A model generated the notes under the pieces. That model made no database searches, was not told where the DNA came from, and was given only the letters and a program-made list of their open reading frames with translations. Source: Thamnaconus septentrionalis (taxonomy: Eukaryota; Chordata; Actinopteri; Tetraodontiformes; Monacanthidae). From it: a stretch of 64,000 bases of DNA. Below, piece after piece: positions 1 through 12,682 of the stretch. A program made the position numbers and the translations under genes. Position 1 is the first letter of the stretch. Each line of letters opens with the position of its first letter. The stretch is from the NCBI GenBank assembly GCA_009823395.1, contig CM020517.1:15164001-15228000 (forward strand). The letters run 5' to 3'.

Positions 1-479
1 TGCTACTCTTCTCATTCTTGCAGACGGCCATCGTCAAGCGTTAGCGAACAAAAACAACCAGGGCCCGCAAACAAAAATGTATGACGTGTGCTCACTGGGC
101 TGCGCAGGCTTCAACTGGACTGGAAATTGAGACGCAGAAGCCCAGCGTGAGGAAATAATTCCCGACAGATGGAATTATTCGTGACATCTGTTATTTTGTG
201 GGACAATTAGCTTCGGGGAAAGGTATTTAGAGAAACTCTCCGTCTTTTATGAGGCATGGATTTCAGCGCGCACTTTCCTAAGCAAAATTTAACGGTGGGG
301 TCCAGCCGCCAATGTTTGATGGGCACTGCCCAGAAGGCACTGTTCTGATGGGGGTGGACAGAACTAATGAAAGCTTTTTGAAAAGAACGAATCATGTTTG
401 CTCACTTGCTTCTTTAAAAATATGTATAAAACTCTGATTGGATGTAAGTGATAAAAGGGTAGAATACTATTTTCCGTAC
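1..479 (-). other. col12a1: col12a1 intron, partial, runs off the window edge
   Basis: The stretch is downstream of the phase-1 donor at 479. No open frame or splice-bounded exon with collagen XII similarity is seen, so VWA3 must begin beyond the left edge. Confidence 0.7.
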
Positions 480-2805
480 CTGGATAATAAAGAGGGTCGT
501 CTGGTTCATCAGAGAGGGTGGTATGCTCTTCTCCGGCCAGTGGCATACTCTCTCCTCCATCAAACACACCAGACACATTCACTGTGTATTTGGTTCCAGC
601 TCTTCACACCAAGACAGCGAAGGATATTTCAGACATGGAGTTCTAGTTGAGTCATTCAATATCAGTTGAGATAAGCGACACACTCGGAAGACGCACCTCA
701 GCTCCTCGAGCACCACTGTGTTATCATAAGGGCCGACAGTGAGTTCGCCCAGGTTGATCTCGTCATCGACAGGGTGGAAAGTGACTTTGTAGCCCCTCAC
801 GTCACCAGGAGCGGCGTCCCAGGTGACGCGGAAGCTGGTCCTGGAAGGCTCTGAGGTCTTGAGGTTTCTCGGACTCTTGTAGGGCGTCACTACGAAAGAA
901 AAGAAAGCGACCAGAAATGAAAGGTTGGAAATCTTTCGAGGTCAGACAGGTACTTTGGCGAGAGACATTAAGTGGGAGGTCATTCAGAGAGGGGGGGGGC
1001 AGGAATTTGGGAGAAGGAACGTTTGAGCTGAGTGGGAGACCAACGTACGTGTTGTTCCTTCTCCTTCCCTGGCTTTGCCCTCTCCAGAGCGGTAGATTGG
1101 CAGCACTGTGATCTCGTAGGTGGTGAGGGAGGTCAGGTTTCTCAGCATGGTGGTGGTCTTGCCAGCTGCCACCTTGGTAGCCAACTGCCGTCCTCCGGCC
1201 TTGGGTCTGTAAGTGACGCGGTAGTTGACCACGCTGCCAGGCGCCCGTTGCCACGTCACCCTCATGGAGTCGGCCTTCTCATCGGAGACGACGATGGCTC
1301 TGGCAGCAGCCGAGACTGCAAAGGAAAAGAAAAAAGGTCGAAAAGATGAATGTACGGTTTGAGGGGGAAAATGTAGACGTTGGGATTAACCGCTAAGATT
1401 CCTATATGGTACCGTTGGAAATATAAGCGCCAAGGCTTTCCTGCCGCTAGGTTAACCAAACAGTAACACGCTCGCAACCTCAAAATCATTCACACAGACA
1501 TCTTTCCATACCATGTGGCTCCACAGTGCACCTAATTAGAAACAACTCAGATTTTCAGGAGGTCCCAGACTTGTATCACTGATCACAGCTGTGTTCGTGA
1601 ATTTGACAAAAGATAATCGTCTTTTTTTTTTTTCCTTTCCATTAGTGATCTATAAAGTGTTTCTTATTTTCAGAGCAGGAGGGGCATGTGAAGTGTGAAT
1701 TGTCCGTCAAACGAGCTGAGGAAAATATTCTCAACGCCCTACTTCAGTGAGAGGAGTTTTTATTAACGGAAAGAGAAGCGGCGTATCCAAGATTTGGGCT
1801 TGAAGCCTTGGCCAGGGCGGCCCTGTGATTTGTGGGGCCCGCAAGCGAAGGGAGCAGCAGATAGTGGGAGCAAAGTGAACATCCAAGCCCCCCAGATTAA
1901 AGCTTCACGGCTGTGTTCGGAGCGTGTGCGCATGCCCCCTTTTTATTCGCGCCAGAATCAATAAACATTAATGATGGCTGGGAATACTTTTCCTAGAGCA
2001 CATTCCATTTCAATGGGAGAGAACCTCTCCCTCCACTCAATGTGTTTTTCTCATCTACGCATGAGTGTAGTCTGAAAAAAAAAAGGGGGGAAAAAAGGGG
2101 AAGGGGCAGTGTCCATCTGCCCGACAATTCCCATTAAAAGCAAGGGCAGGGAATGATGACGTTGCACGTCACATCCAAAAGAGGACCAGTCGCATCTGAT
2201 TGGTTCAAGACAGTGTGAGTGAAAGCTGATGGGAAACCTTTCGTGTCGGAGCATATTTTTTTCCATTAAACCTCCAAAATAGGACTTGATTGACAGCTGA
2301 AGAGTTTGTTTGTTTTCCTGCATGGTTACCACGCAATTCCCAATGATCTCCTAAATAATAAAGATCATTTTTAATCATTTAAAAAAAAATGGTTCAGTGA
2401 TTATTTAATAATTAAAGCTATCCCTTCGCTTTTCAAATTGAACTTTCTTTTACATTTCCGTTAAGTCTATTTAGACGATGTCAACAATGACGATGTCGAT
2501 GTAGAGACAGAAAACTGGAAGAGGAGCCAACTTACTGTCAGTTGTTTCCTCTCCAACCAGAGGCTGTCCCTCTCCTCGGCCGTAGACAGCGTTCACGGTG
2601 ACCCGGTAACGTGTTTCGGGCGTGAGGCCGTCCAGAACTGTGGCTGTGGTGTCTCCTTGGATCGTCTTTTCCCCAGCCTCCTGGCTGTACAGAGAGTTCC
2701 ACGTGATCCGATACTGACGGACTTTACCAGGGGCAGGGACCCAGGTGGCCAAAAAGCTGGTGTCGGTGACGTCTCTGGTCTCCAGGTTTCTAGGTGAACC
2801 GAGTT
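480..2805 (-). CDS. col12a1: col12a1 FN3-6, FN3-7, FN3-8 and acidic linker toward VWA3
   Basis: FN3-6 is exon 2805-2536 ([21 protein letters not shown]). FN3-7 is 1315-1049 ([20 protein letters not shown]). FN3-8 is split over 889-697 ([19 protein letters not shown]...) and 601-480 ([18 protein letters not shown]...). The 95-bp intron within FN3-8 is the only phase-2 junction in the visible coding sequence. The last exon ends with the acidic linker [10 protein letters not shown] and the donor gtacgg, in phase 1. The next exon (VWA3) is outside the window. Confidence 0.92.
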
Positions 2806-5800
2806 CTGTGGATGAAGGAACAGCAGTAGAATGAGAAACACAGGCTGAGGAATTTAATTAACTTCCCTTTTGAATTCCATTTGATTAATAATGGCTGGAG
2901 TGAGACAATTTATTCGATGTAAATTTAAAAGAAAGCTCTTTCTCTCCACATGGGTCTGATTTTTTTTTTTTGCAGGGGGCTGGGGGGGGGGGTGGTTTGA
3001 GGGAGTAAATCAGACCAGACAAAAACATAGAAACCATGAGATAAATCTCAGACAATCGCTCATCTGTCTTTGCTTCAAGCCCTCAGGATCTGCTTGACCT
3101 GACCGGATTTTCTCGCCTCACGCTCACGGACCTCTGGAAAAACCTCTGCAAAGCTAATCACAAGTCGCATAGACTCAGCGCCTCCCCTGACAGCGCTTTA
3201 ATTTTCCATTCGATTAAGGGAACACCCGATCCACAAAAGTGCACTTGCTACAAATGCAGATGCTTCCTGAAATCCCGTCATGAGAAGAGAGTGGTGGTTC
3301 TTTTTCATTTTGTATTTTTTTTGGCTGTAACCTTGGCACGGCAGTTGTGCTGGCACACGGAAAAGATGTATGGCTAGGCTAAGCTAGGCTAGGACGGGAC
3401 AGGACCTCCCCTGGGATACTGTTCCCAGTTAAAGTTAATAAGACCTTGTATATCCGCCTTTGACGACAATATAATCATAGGCAGAACATTGTGGCGGGGT
3501 GGTCTCTTTTAATCAACCCAGAGGAAATGGAATTTAAAAACAAAAATCTGAAATGAAGCCTAAAGCCAAGTCCAAAGAGTCACAAGACCACCACAAGTTC
3601 AACAAGGGATCATTCAGTGAGTGAACCACACAGCAGAAAAAGGCACTTTATTAATCTCATTAATCCACGACCCGATGACGATGGTAAACCAACTGAACGG
3701 AAATGAAAAACCAATCTTCACCTGAACAAACGCAGACTAATGGCAGGCAACGGGTTTCCACAGACCGTGAAAACGGTGCGTGTCACCCAAGTGCCAGGAT
3801 TTATCCAATCAAGATCAGGGTGAGCTGGCTTTTGAAAAGAGTGAACTTGACTGTTTCTTCCAGCTGAGCGTACGCGTGTGAGTGACACGGAGTGAACGGA
3901 TCACATGATAATGACTTCTGCAGGCGGTCGGCTCGCTCTCTGTCAGCACTTGCAGACAAGCTTAAAGAGAAGTGGGGTTGGTGGTGGGGGGGGCTACTCC
4001 ACGCATACATAAATGAACACACATGGACAGAATTGCATGTGATGAGAGCATTTACACCGGTGGAACAATTCAAAGGTTGTTTTTTTTTTTCTGGGAAATT
4101 TGGCAAAGGCATAAAACAGAGTGCATGTCTGTTTATATTGAGCTACTTGGCAGCTCCAAAGACCAAATGGAAGGAACAACATTGGCCTCTACTGACTTTA
4201 CACTTAATAAACCCTATAAAACAGCGTTCCATGCTTAAAGAAGAAGGACCTTGGATAAGACCAGATCACAAATTCACACTAAGGCCACGCCTACTTCTTT
4301 AGAAAACACGTTCCCGCGAGGCATGTGCTCACATAACATCACAGCTGCAAAGCAAGATGTTTAAAACTTGATATAACAAATTATTTTTTCGTACAATTCC
4401 AAAATGAAGCCAGCATGCTTTCAAAAAAAAAAAAAAAAAAACAAAACCCAGCCAGTTCATTCTTAAAATAATATGTATCCTTGCACTTTCACTAGCTCCC
4501 TTTCACTCCATTGTTGTCACAACCTTGGTACTGGCAGATTCGGTGTCAAACTCGCTCTAGTTTGTTTTGTTTTGTTTTTAGTGTAAACCCCTCCAACACT
4601 TGCTTGAGGAAAACATTTTTGTGCCCCGAAGCACTGGCACACTGGCACCACACTTCGGATTTCCTTCATATTTCCTTTACTTTGTTGGTTTTGGTACTCC
4701 CACGCATAACCTGGAGCCACAAGGATGAAAAAATGTAGTGTCTACATGCCAAAGATGCCTGTCTGCACTCCTTTGCCTCAAAGGACCTTTAGAATGGTGC
4801 AAGGGGAAACTGTTGGCACGACGGTAAAGCGCCCAAAGACGTCGCTTTCATCACTCTGATATTTGCTCTCATAAAATATCAGAGTGACGGTGCTGGGACA
4901 ATGGCTGCTTCAGGATTGTACGTGTGACCTCTTAGTAATGGGCAAATCTGCCTACCTGCGGAAACATTTAACTCGTCATCCTCCCTTTTACGCTTTTTTC
5001 CGACGAGGCAGACGGTTCCCGGCATTTTTAGATAATCTAAGGTAGCACGTCAGGGAAAAACGTTTTTTTTTTCTCAGTAAATGATGTTGCCATGTTAGTG
5101 TAAATAATCCACCAGGAATGTCCGTCCAGTATGAAAATCACACTGCCCTCCTGAGTCATATCAGGATGTTATAAATCCCTCCTACACAAGGCTTCCGTAT
5201 TGGATACCCTCCACTGTGAGCCACAGGGGCCTGCTTTGTGGCGGCCTCTCGCTTCACGTCCTCGCCTACACAGGCCTCGACACAGAGGGCTGCTAAGAAT
5301 GAGCAGCGCTTCAAACAACGAGATCTGTGTTGAGACGTGCTGATGTCATAGCAGCATTATAGAGACGACAAAAACAACTGCTTTGTCACTTTTCCACTGC
5401 GGGCGGTTTTGGGCTGGCGAGAGCACAGATTTGACCTTATCGAACCAAGATCATAAACACATCCGATGCCTTTCTGTTAGTCTAGGAGCGGACGGGGGAG
5501 GGGGAGAACAAAGCAAATAATATTTCTTGCAGAGCCTCAGGATCCATCAGGCTTGATGAAATTCCAACGCAGTGGCCAAAGTGCCTGAATCACTGTTAAA
5601 CGTCCCAGTTTAATAAAGCACAGGGCACAAAAAAAGAGTCATCAGGAAAGCATAGGCTCATTACAGCGTCTCCTTTTTTTCCTGAATTTAATTTGGCTGA
5701 ACTGAGCCAAGCAATGATGTCATGTAACACGCTTGTCGTAACTGTATTACTGCTTTGTATTGAATACCCAACGCGGTAAAACTCAGTCAATTTTAGGTTG

Positions 5801-8800
5801 CGGTTCAACAGTGGGTACGAACATCCATTTCATGCCTACACTGTTGGACTTCATAGCTTTGGAAACATATCGTGACTAAACCAACTCTCATGGTGACTTT
5901 TATGGAAATTTAAAAAAAAAAAAAAAGAACTCAACTTGACATGTCATCCTCTACTGCGTCAGAGGCTCCGTGATGTAAAATCAAAGCAGGCACGGCTGTC
6001 AAACTCTGAGCAAGGCAGTTTTACAAGCCCCCCACACACACACACACCCATTTCTACTTTATTGTCAACAAAGCCACCCAGACCTGCAGTCAGTGCCAAA
6101 GGAATGAGATCAAATGCCACATTCCTGTCTTTCCCCTCTATTAACCTCCGCCTATATACTCAAGCAACCTTACAAAGTAGGAGCTTAAATCTGATATGGA
6201 TGCTTTTAAGTTGCCCCAGGTGCATGCCTTTGTTTATTTAAGAACTGAAGGGGTGTAAGCCAATCCATCCTCAATAGTTAGCACCGTACAAGGTCACAGA
6301 AAAAAAACAACTTAATAATACAGACTTTAGACTTTACTTTATTGTCCGCGAATCAAAATTTGGTTTCACTGGCTACTCCATGCTAGTTGTATGAAGGAAA
6401 TTTACATATAAGATTTTTACGCATCCTAGATGGTGCTGAACAGAAAAACATATTGGCACAATCAGGAAAGCTCAAAAGCACAAAGCAAACTCCAGATTCA
6501 AGCACCTCGACTACAGATTGATACACATTCAGATTGCTCTGATACGACAGTGGTAACCTGTCATCATCTCTTACCTTCTAAGGTTGTTCCAGTGCCCAGA
6601 AGGGGATCGCCTGACCCAGAGGTGTAGATGGCGCTAACGAACAGCTCATATTCGGTGTCTGGATCGAGGCTCTGCAGCTCAACCTCATTTGTTTCTCCAT
6701 TGACGAACACCTCGTTCCCCTCACCGCCCTGGGCTGGCTTGTAGATGATCTGGTACCGGAGGACATTCCCTGGCGCCTGCCGCCATGCCAGTTTCATTGT
6801 GGACGTGGTCTCGTCAAACACACGAAGGTCACGGGGGGAGCCACGGACTGAAGATTTCAACAAAAAGGACAAAAACATTGAAAATATGCACTTTCCCTTG
6901 CGGCTTTCTGCTTCACATGAACGCTTTGGTTTTCCTGATTTCATGGACTCACCTTCCTTGGTGGTGCCATCCACTTGCATTTCAACGCCTAAGCCTGTGG
7001 AATACTCTGGAGACACTGAAACGCGGTACGTTGTGATGGGGAAAAGCTCCTGGAGAACGATGCTAGTCTCCGGTCCAATTGTTTGGGCTTCTATTATTTC
7101 CCCAGCTCCACTCAGAGGGACATAGGACAATCGATATCGAATGACCGAACCTGGAGCAGCTTGCCATGACACTCTGAAACTGTTGGTCGTCTCCTCCGTA
7201 ACCCTCAGATTTCGAACACTCCCTTGCTCTGAAAAGGAAAGAACATTGATTTCCCGAGTGTTCGTCATGGGGAATTGCTTGTATTCTGGTTTTAGTCAGT
7301 TTTTCTTACTTACCCTCTAAAGTAGTTTCTTCACCATTCAAGGGGAAACTGTCCCCTTTTTCATACTGAGCAAAGACGTCAACCTCATAGGTAGTGAGGG
7401 GTAAGAGGTGGGGCAGAATAGTAGTGGTGGTATAGCCATCCAGTGCCAAGGAAATGTAGTCCCCAGTGATGTCTCCGGCCTTGCGGAAACGCAACAGGTA
7501 AGACATGACGCTGGTACCAGGAGCCAACCAGGTGGCACGGAAGCTTCTGGATGTGATGTCAGAGAATGACAAATCACTGGGTGGGCGCAGACCTAAAGGT
7601 AAAAGAATAATTGTTATTGGGGTTTTTCTTTCCCATTAAAGATTTGTTGGACTGCCGGAGGTTTGCTTGAAACTTTGCAACCTTAAATATCAGCCTGATT
7701 CTTAGACCAGTCAAACCAGAGCATTGCTAAAACTTTATCCTAGTCTTTCACTCTTCACTTTTCAATAAGCAAAGTTGTGTAATTTTTCCCGAGTGGAATG
7801 CCCACATCTTAGGTGTGGGGTTGCTATTAGAGTAAGTTAATACCAAACACAGCTGGTTGCCTTGGTCAGCGTAGTGTTGAAGAAACATCTATGGGAATGT
7901 GTGGCAATGTATGTTATGGGTGTGACAATACAAGTGCCTGAGCCTTGCCCTGAGGCAGTGAAGGTGCACTGCTGCCTTTGCAGTTTTCTTCATTTCACTG
8001 GCTCTCTGCCAATTGTTCCTTTCCCTAATTCCCTAATAGTTCTAACAGTCCGTAAGAGGGCAGCATGAAAATGCAAACGACCAGCAGCCACTAAAAACCC
8101 AGGGATCAGATATTTTCCCCCCTCAACTCACTCTTCTTTTTGATGTTCAGAAGCTCCTGCTCAATCCTCAGGCAGATTGACTGAGTCAGTTCCTTTGAAA
8201 TCCTCTGGAAGGCATCAAAGTCCTCCACTTCGAACACGTGATTGTCGGAAGGAGGGTTCGCAATGGCCTCGAGCTCAGACCTGACTGCATCCTTCACACC
8301 CACGGCAAAGATTTCCACGTCGATATTCCTCAGGTTGGTTGCCGCATCCCTAAACGAGTCTGACGACTTGCCGTCTGTGATCAGGACCATGACACGAGGG
8401 ACGTTTTGCCTGGCACCGCGAGAGCTGACGAAGATCCTCTCCCTGACGTAGGTCATGGCTTTGCCGGTGTTGGTGGAGCCTCCGCGGTAGGGGAAAGAAC
8501 GGACGGCTTTGACCACAGCGCTGATGTCATGGTGGGTGTTGAGGGCAAACTCTGTGTGTGGGTCACGACTGTACTGGACCAAGCTAAGCTGGACCTTGTT
8601 GGGTCCAATGTCGAAAGAATTGACGAGGATCTCCAAGAAGGCACGGACTTTGGCAAAGTTCTGTAATCCAATACTGTAAGAGCCGTCAACCAGTAGGACA
8701 ACGTCAGCCTGCACATCTACGTCCAGGGAGCACTCTTTAAAAAAAAGACATTACAGCATTGAGGGGACAGAACGCAAAAAATCTAGCATAATAATCTTCA

Positions 8801-11800
8801 AGAAAAGCTGATTTGTTGTGTACATCAAGCGGTCCTACCTGTTGACACCTTGACAGGTTGTGTCTTTTCCATTGCCATAACTGGTTCACTTGGTATGAGA
8901 CCTTTTAGGGCAGAGAGGCTGATCTCATACTCAGTCTCGGGGGAAAGGTCACGGACATTGATGGATGTCAGAGTGGGCCCCATGTAAAGCTCCTGTCGTT
9001 TCATTCCAGCTAGCATGGGGATGAGGGTGAGCTTGTAACCTGTGATTTCACCCAAGGAGGGGTCCCAGGTCACTCTCATTGACTTGGATGCAATTTCTGT
9101 GACCTGCAGGTTAGACGCTGGCTCCACGCCTGTAAAGTGAAATGCAGGAGAAATGTTTTTCCATTGACTTCCAGATGGATTTAATCCTCGACACCATTTG
9201 GTGACAAGTTATGACAGACAACATTATCCAGCCAAACTGTTCCATGTCCAGACTAAAGTATGCAACCAGTGCAACTTGTGGAGGAGGCCACAGCTTACTT
9301 TCTTCTCCGCTGACCAGGGAGCTGAGCTGATCGTCCACACCGGAGCACACCTCTGCGATGATCGTTTTCTGCACCAAATCGATCTGATCGAAGTTAGCTA
9401 CATTGTACACGTGCTTGTCATAGGGAGTGGAGGCCATTTCCCTGAGTTCATCCTCATCTGCTCCTTTGATACCTAGGAGGAAAAACAGTGAGGTCCAACA
9501 GCATGAGATCACGTGTTAACCGCTCAGTAGCTGCATGACAGATGTGGCAGACATCAAATATGGACACTTCAATTGGTGGAAAAATGAGTGGTTTCCAAGA
9601 ACAGGCAGACTGACACATGGGAGAGTGCTATTTAAACAAAACATTGGATTTAAAAAAGCATACCTAGGACAAATATTTCCACTCCAATGTTCCTAAGCCT
9701 TCTAGCATGCTCCTCAACCGGATCCTGGGATTTTCCATCAGTGATGATCATGGCTACCTTTGGAAAACCTTTTCTCGAGCCACCAGCTTCCGTGAAGATG
9801 TTTTGCAGAAGGTGGTCGATGGCGTCACCTTAAGACAAGGGTGGATATTTTGTTTTAGACATCTTCTGACCCTCTCATGTCCTTTTCTTACCGAATAGCA
9901 CCTGATTGATCGATTGACCAATCTCTCGGTTTCTGGACCTCCTCATACCTGTCATCGTGTTTCCACCCTTGTATGGAAGGGAGTTGATGGCTTGGAGTAA
10001 ATTTCCTCTTCTGGTGTACTGAGTGAGGGGGAACTCTGTCCGGGTGTCCGTGCTGTACTGAACCACTGCCACACGGGTCTTGTCCTCGCCAATGTCGAAG
10101 GCCCCAGCCAGGGAGGCAATGAAGCTGCGGATGTGCTTAAAGTTTTCCCTCCCCACACTCCATGAACCGTCCACAAGGAAAGCCAAATCTGCTATTGCGC
10201 TGACTGAACACTCTGTGAAAGAAAAAAAGGGAAATTAGGGCAAATTAGGTTTTTTATATGCTGTGCATGTGTTTTTATATGCAAATCCAAATTGATTAAA
10301 GAAAAGAGTGAAGAAACTTCCTCCATGTATCAGGGCGGGAATGGGTTTGGTTTGGGAATAATATTTTAACACAACAGAATTTGTATCCTTTCAAAATAAA
10401 GTGGAATCCTGACAGCTAGTTGGATGGCACGCTGACATTGAAGGAAATATGAGCCTGTGCCAAACAGTGGGCTGGTATAGTCATTCCAGACACAGGCCAA
10501 AATGTGAATTGATAGACTAAATATTTTAGTCAAGCTTCTATCATGAGTGATCATTTTTAATAGCCATTGTCCTAGGGGGATTCAAATCATAAATGGAATA
10601 CTTTGGAACATTCACACACACTCGCGCACTGGAAGACAATATAACAACTGGCCAGGACATTTATGGATGGGCTTCAAATCTTCACATATCAAAAGCCATT
10701 CATGGGATGGCATTCCTTTTTCTTTATTGATTCCATGGTCTTGACTAAATATTGAAACTACCTAATCTACAACTTGGACGCTCAATCCCATTAAAGAGAA
10801 TGTTTTGCTTTCCCGTGCTGGCTGTTTCCAGTTAAATCAGGCAAACTATTCCATGAGAACGCTGCAGCGCAGCAAAGAAATGAAAGGTCTGTTCAAATTT
10901 TACATGACACCAGAGTAAACATACTCACTGATTGCATCGAACTGTGGCTTCTTGTCACGTCCAGTGGCGTTACCAGATTGGACTGAAACACAGGAAACAC
11001 TGTGAGTTAACACACACATTGTCACCCCAGCCTCCCTGTGGGCTCTTCGCTCAGTGGAAAAAAGGCAAGGAAATCAATGAAAATGGCAGTGGGGTGGAGC
11101 TTTGGATAGCTCACAACCATACGCTCACAAACACAAATGCTGCATTAGCTCCAAACACTGAGCGACTCAGGAGTCAGTCAGCAGATGTGATTTCTGCAGA
11201 TTTCCTATTCCTCACGTGGCTGAACACGCGACAGAGTATAGTAGTAAAAAAAAGTTTTCTTCAACTTTTTCTAGTTGCTATTGGACAGGAAAAATACTTT
11301 TGCATATTGTGGAGCTGGTTCATTGCTGTTTCCCTTCCCATTTAAAATTAACATTTATATTGCAATTGAGATAACAGTGAATAACAATTTTTAAAACAAA
11401 TCCTCTCCTCTAGTGTGTTATTTCTTCTTGTGAAACTACAGTTACACTCACACATGAACTAGGAGAGACTATTTTAAAAAGGGGAATTTCTCTCAGGCTA
11501 AATTCTATTTTCCCCCTGATGATTTCACTAAACAAAATAAATCAACTTCAGGCTATTACTTACTGGTCAGTTGTCCAAAGATGGGAATGCTCTCCTCTGA
11601 TCCATAATAGGAGAGTATGGACACTGAGTAGTCCAGGTCAGGGGTCAGGTCAGTGATTGAGGTCATGGTTGTGTACGCATCAAGGGTGAAATCTCTGACC
11701 GCCTCATCTGCAAGAACCGGTAAATCAAATGTTAAGTGCACTTTAATGCACGAAACCTTTAGGTTTGGATCCTGCTGTTGCGCCGGCACCATACTGACCT

Positions 11801-12651
11801 GCCTCTGACACAACTTGTATTCTGAAGCCATCTATCACTGATGAGGGTCTCACCCATGACATATCCACTGAGTTTTCATTTAGAATTTTGAATTTCAACC
11901 CTGAGGGAGGTTCCACTGGAAGTGGGAAATGGAAAGAGTGTTAAATCCAGGAAAATACACATGCAGTATGTGTGATTATGGTTGAACTGATCATCAAAAC
12001 CAGGGCATTCACATTGATCCCAACGACAAACACTTCAGGGCTGAAGTGGATTCTTTTCGTTGTTGGGGACAGACACATGACACTGACGTCCGATTGTGAC
12101 GGTGACGAGAGAGAAAAACAAAACAAAAAACACAATACAAATTCAAAAATAAAAGTGACAAAACTGAAAAAGTGCAAAGAGCCATTTCGGGGGTAAAATG
12201 GCGTTTGCTTGAGTTGCTGAGCCAAAATGGCCACGCAAACTCAAGCACTGGCATACGAGGACATGTGCACAACACAACTCTACCAGAGTGCAAACACTGA
12301 GTGGGCCATCCAACACATGCTGAGTGCAGTCATTACAACACATGCCCTGACCACACACCAAACTGCTTTAATGCTGGAGCTGATCTCAGCTCTACAAATA
12401 TACAACTGTGACTTCATTCACAAGTTAGCGATTATACAATGGAATCAAGGTTGCCTTGTGGTTCCTGAGGTGATTCTGGACGGAACTCAACAGCATATGT
12501 TGTATATACGGGGTATATAAACATATTTCAAAGACGATAAAGTGGTCTGCCGTTTATTTGCTTAAAACTCTTTTGCACAAGTGATTGGCATACATCCATT
12601 GCAAACCTTTTAAAAAGAATACACAAATCGTCAGCAGGGACCCTTGTGTAC

Positions 12652-12682
<31 letters not shown>

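Noticed and set aside
6327..6400. Possible interspersed repeat (ttagactttactttattgtc...)
   Set aside because: Resembles a frequent teleost repeat start, but no boundaries or second copy were found in the window.
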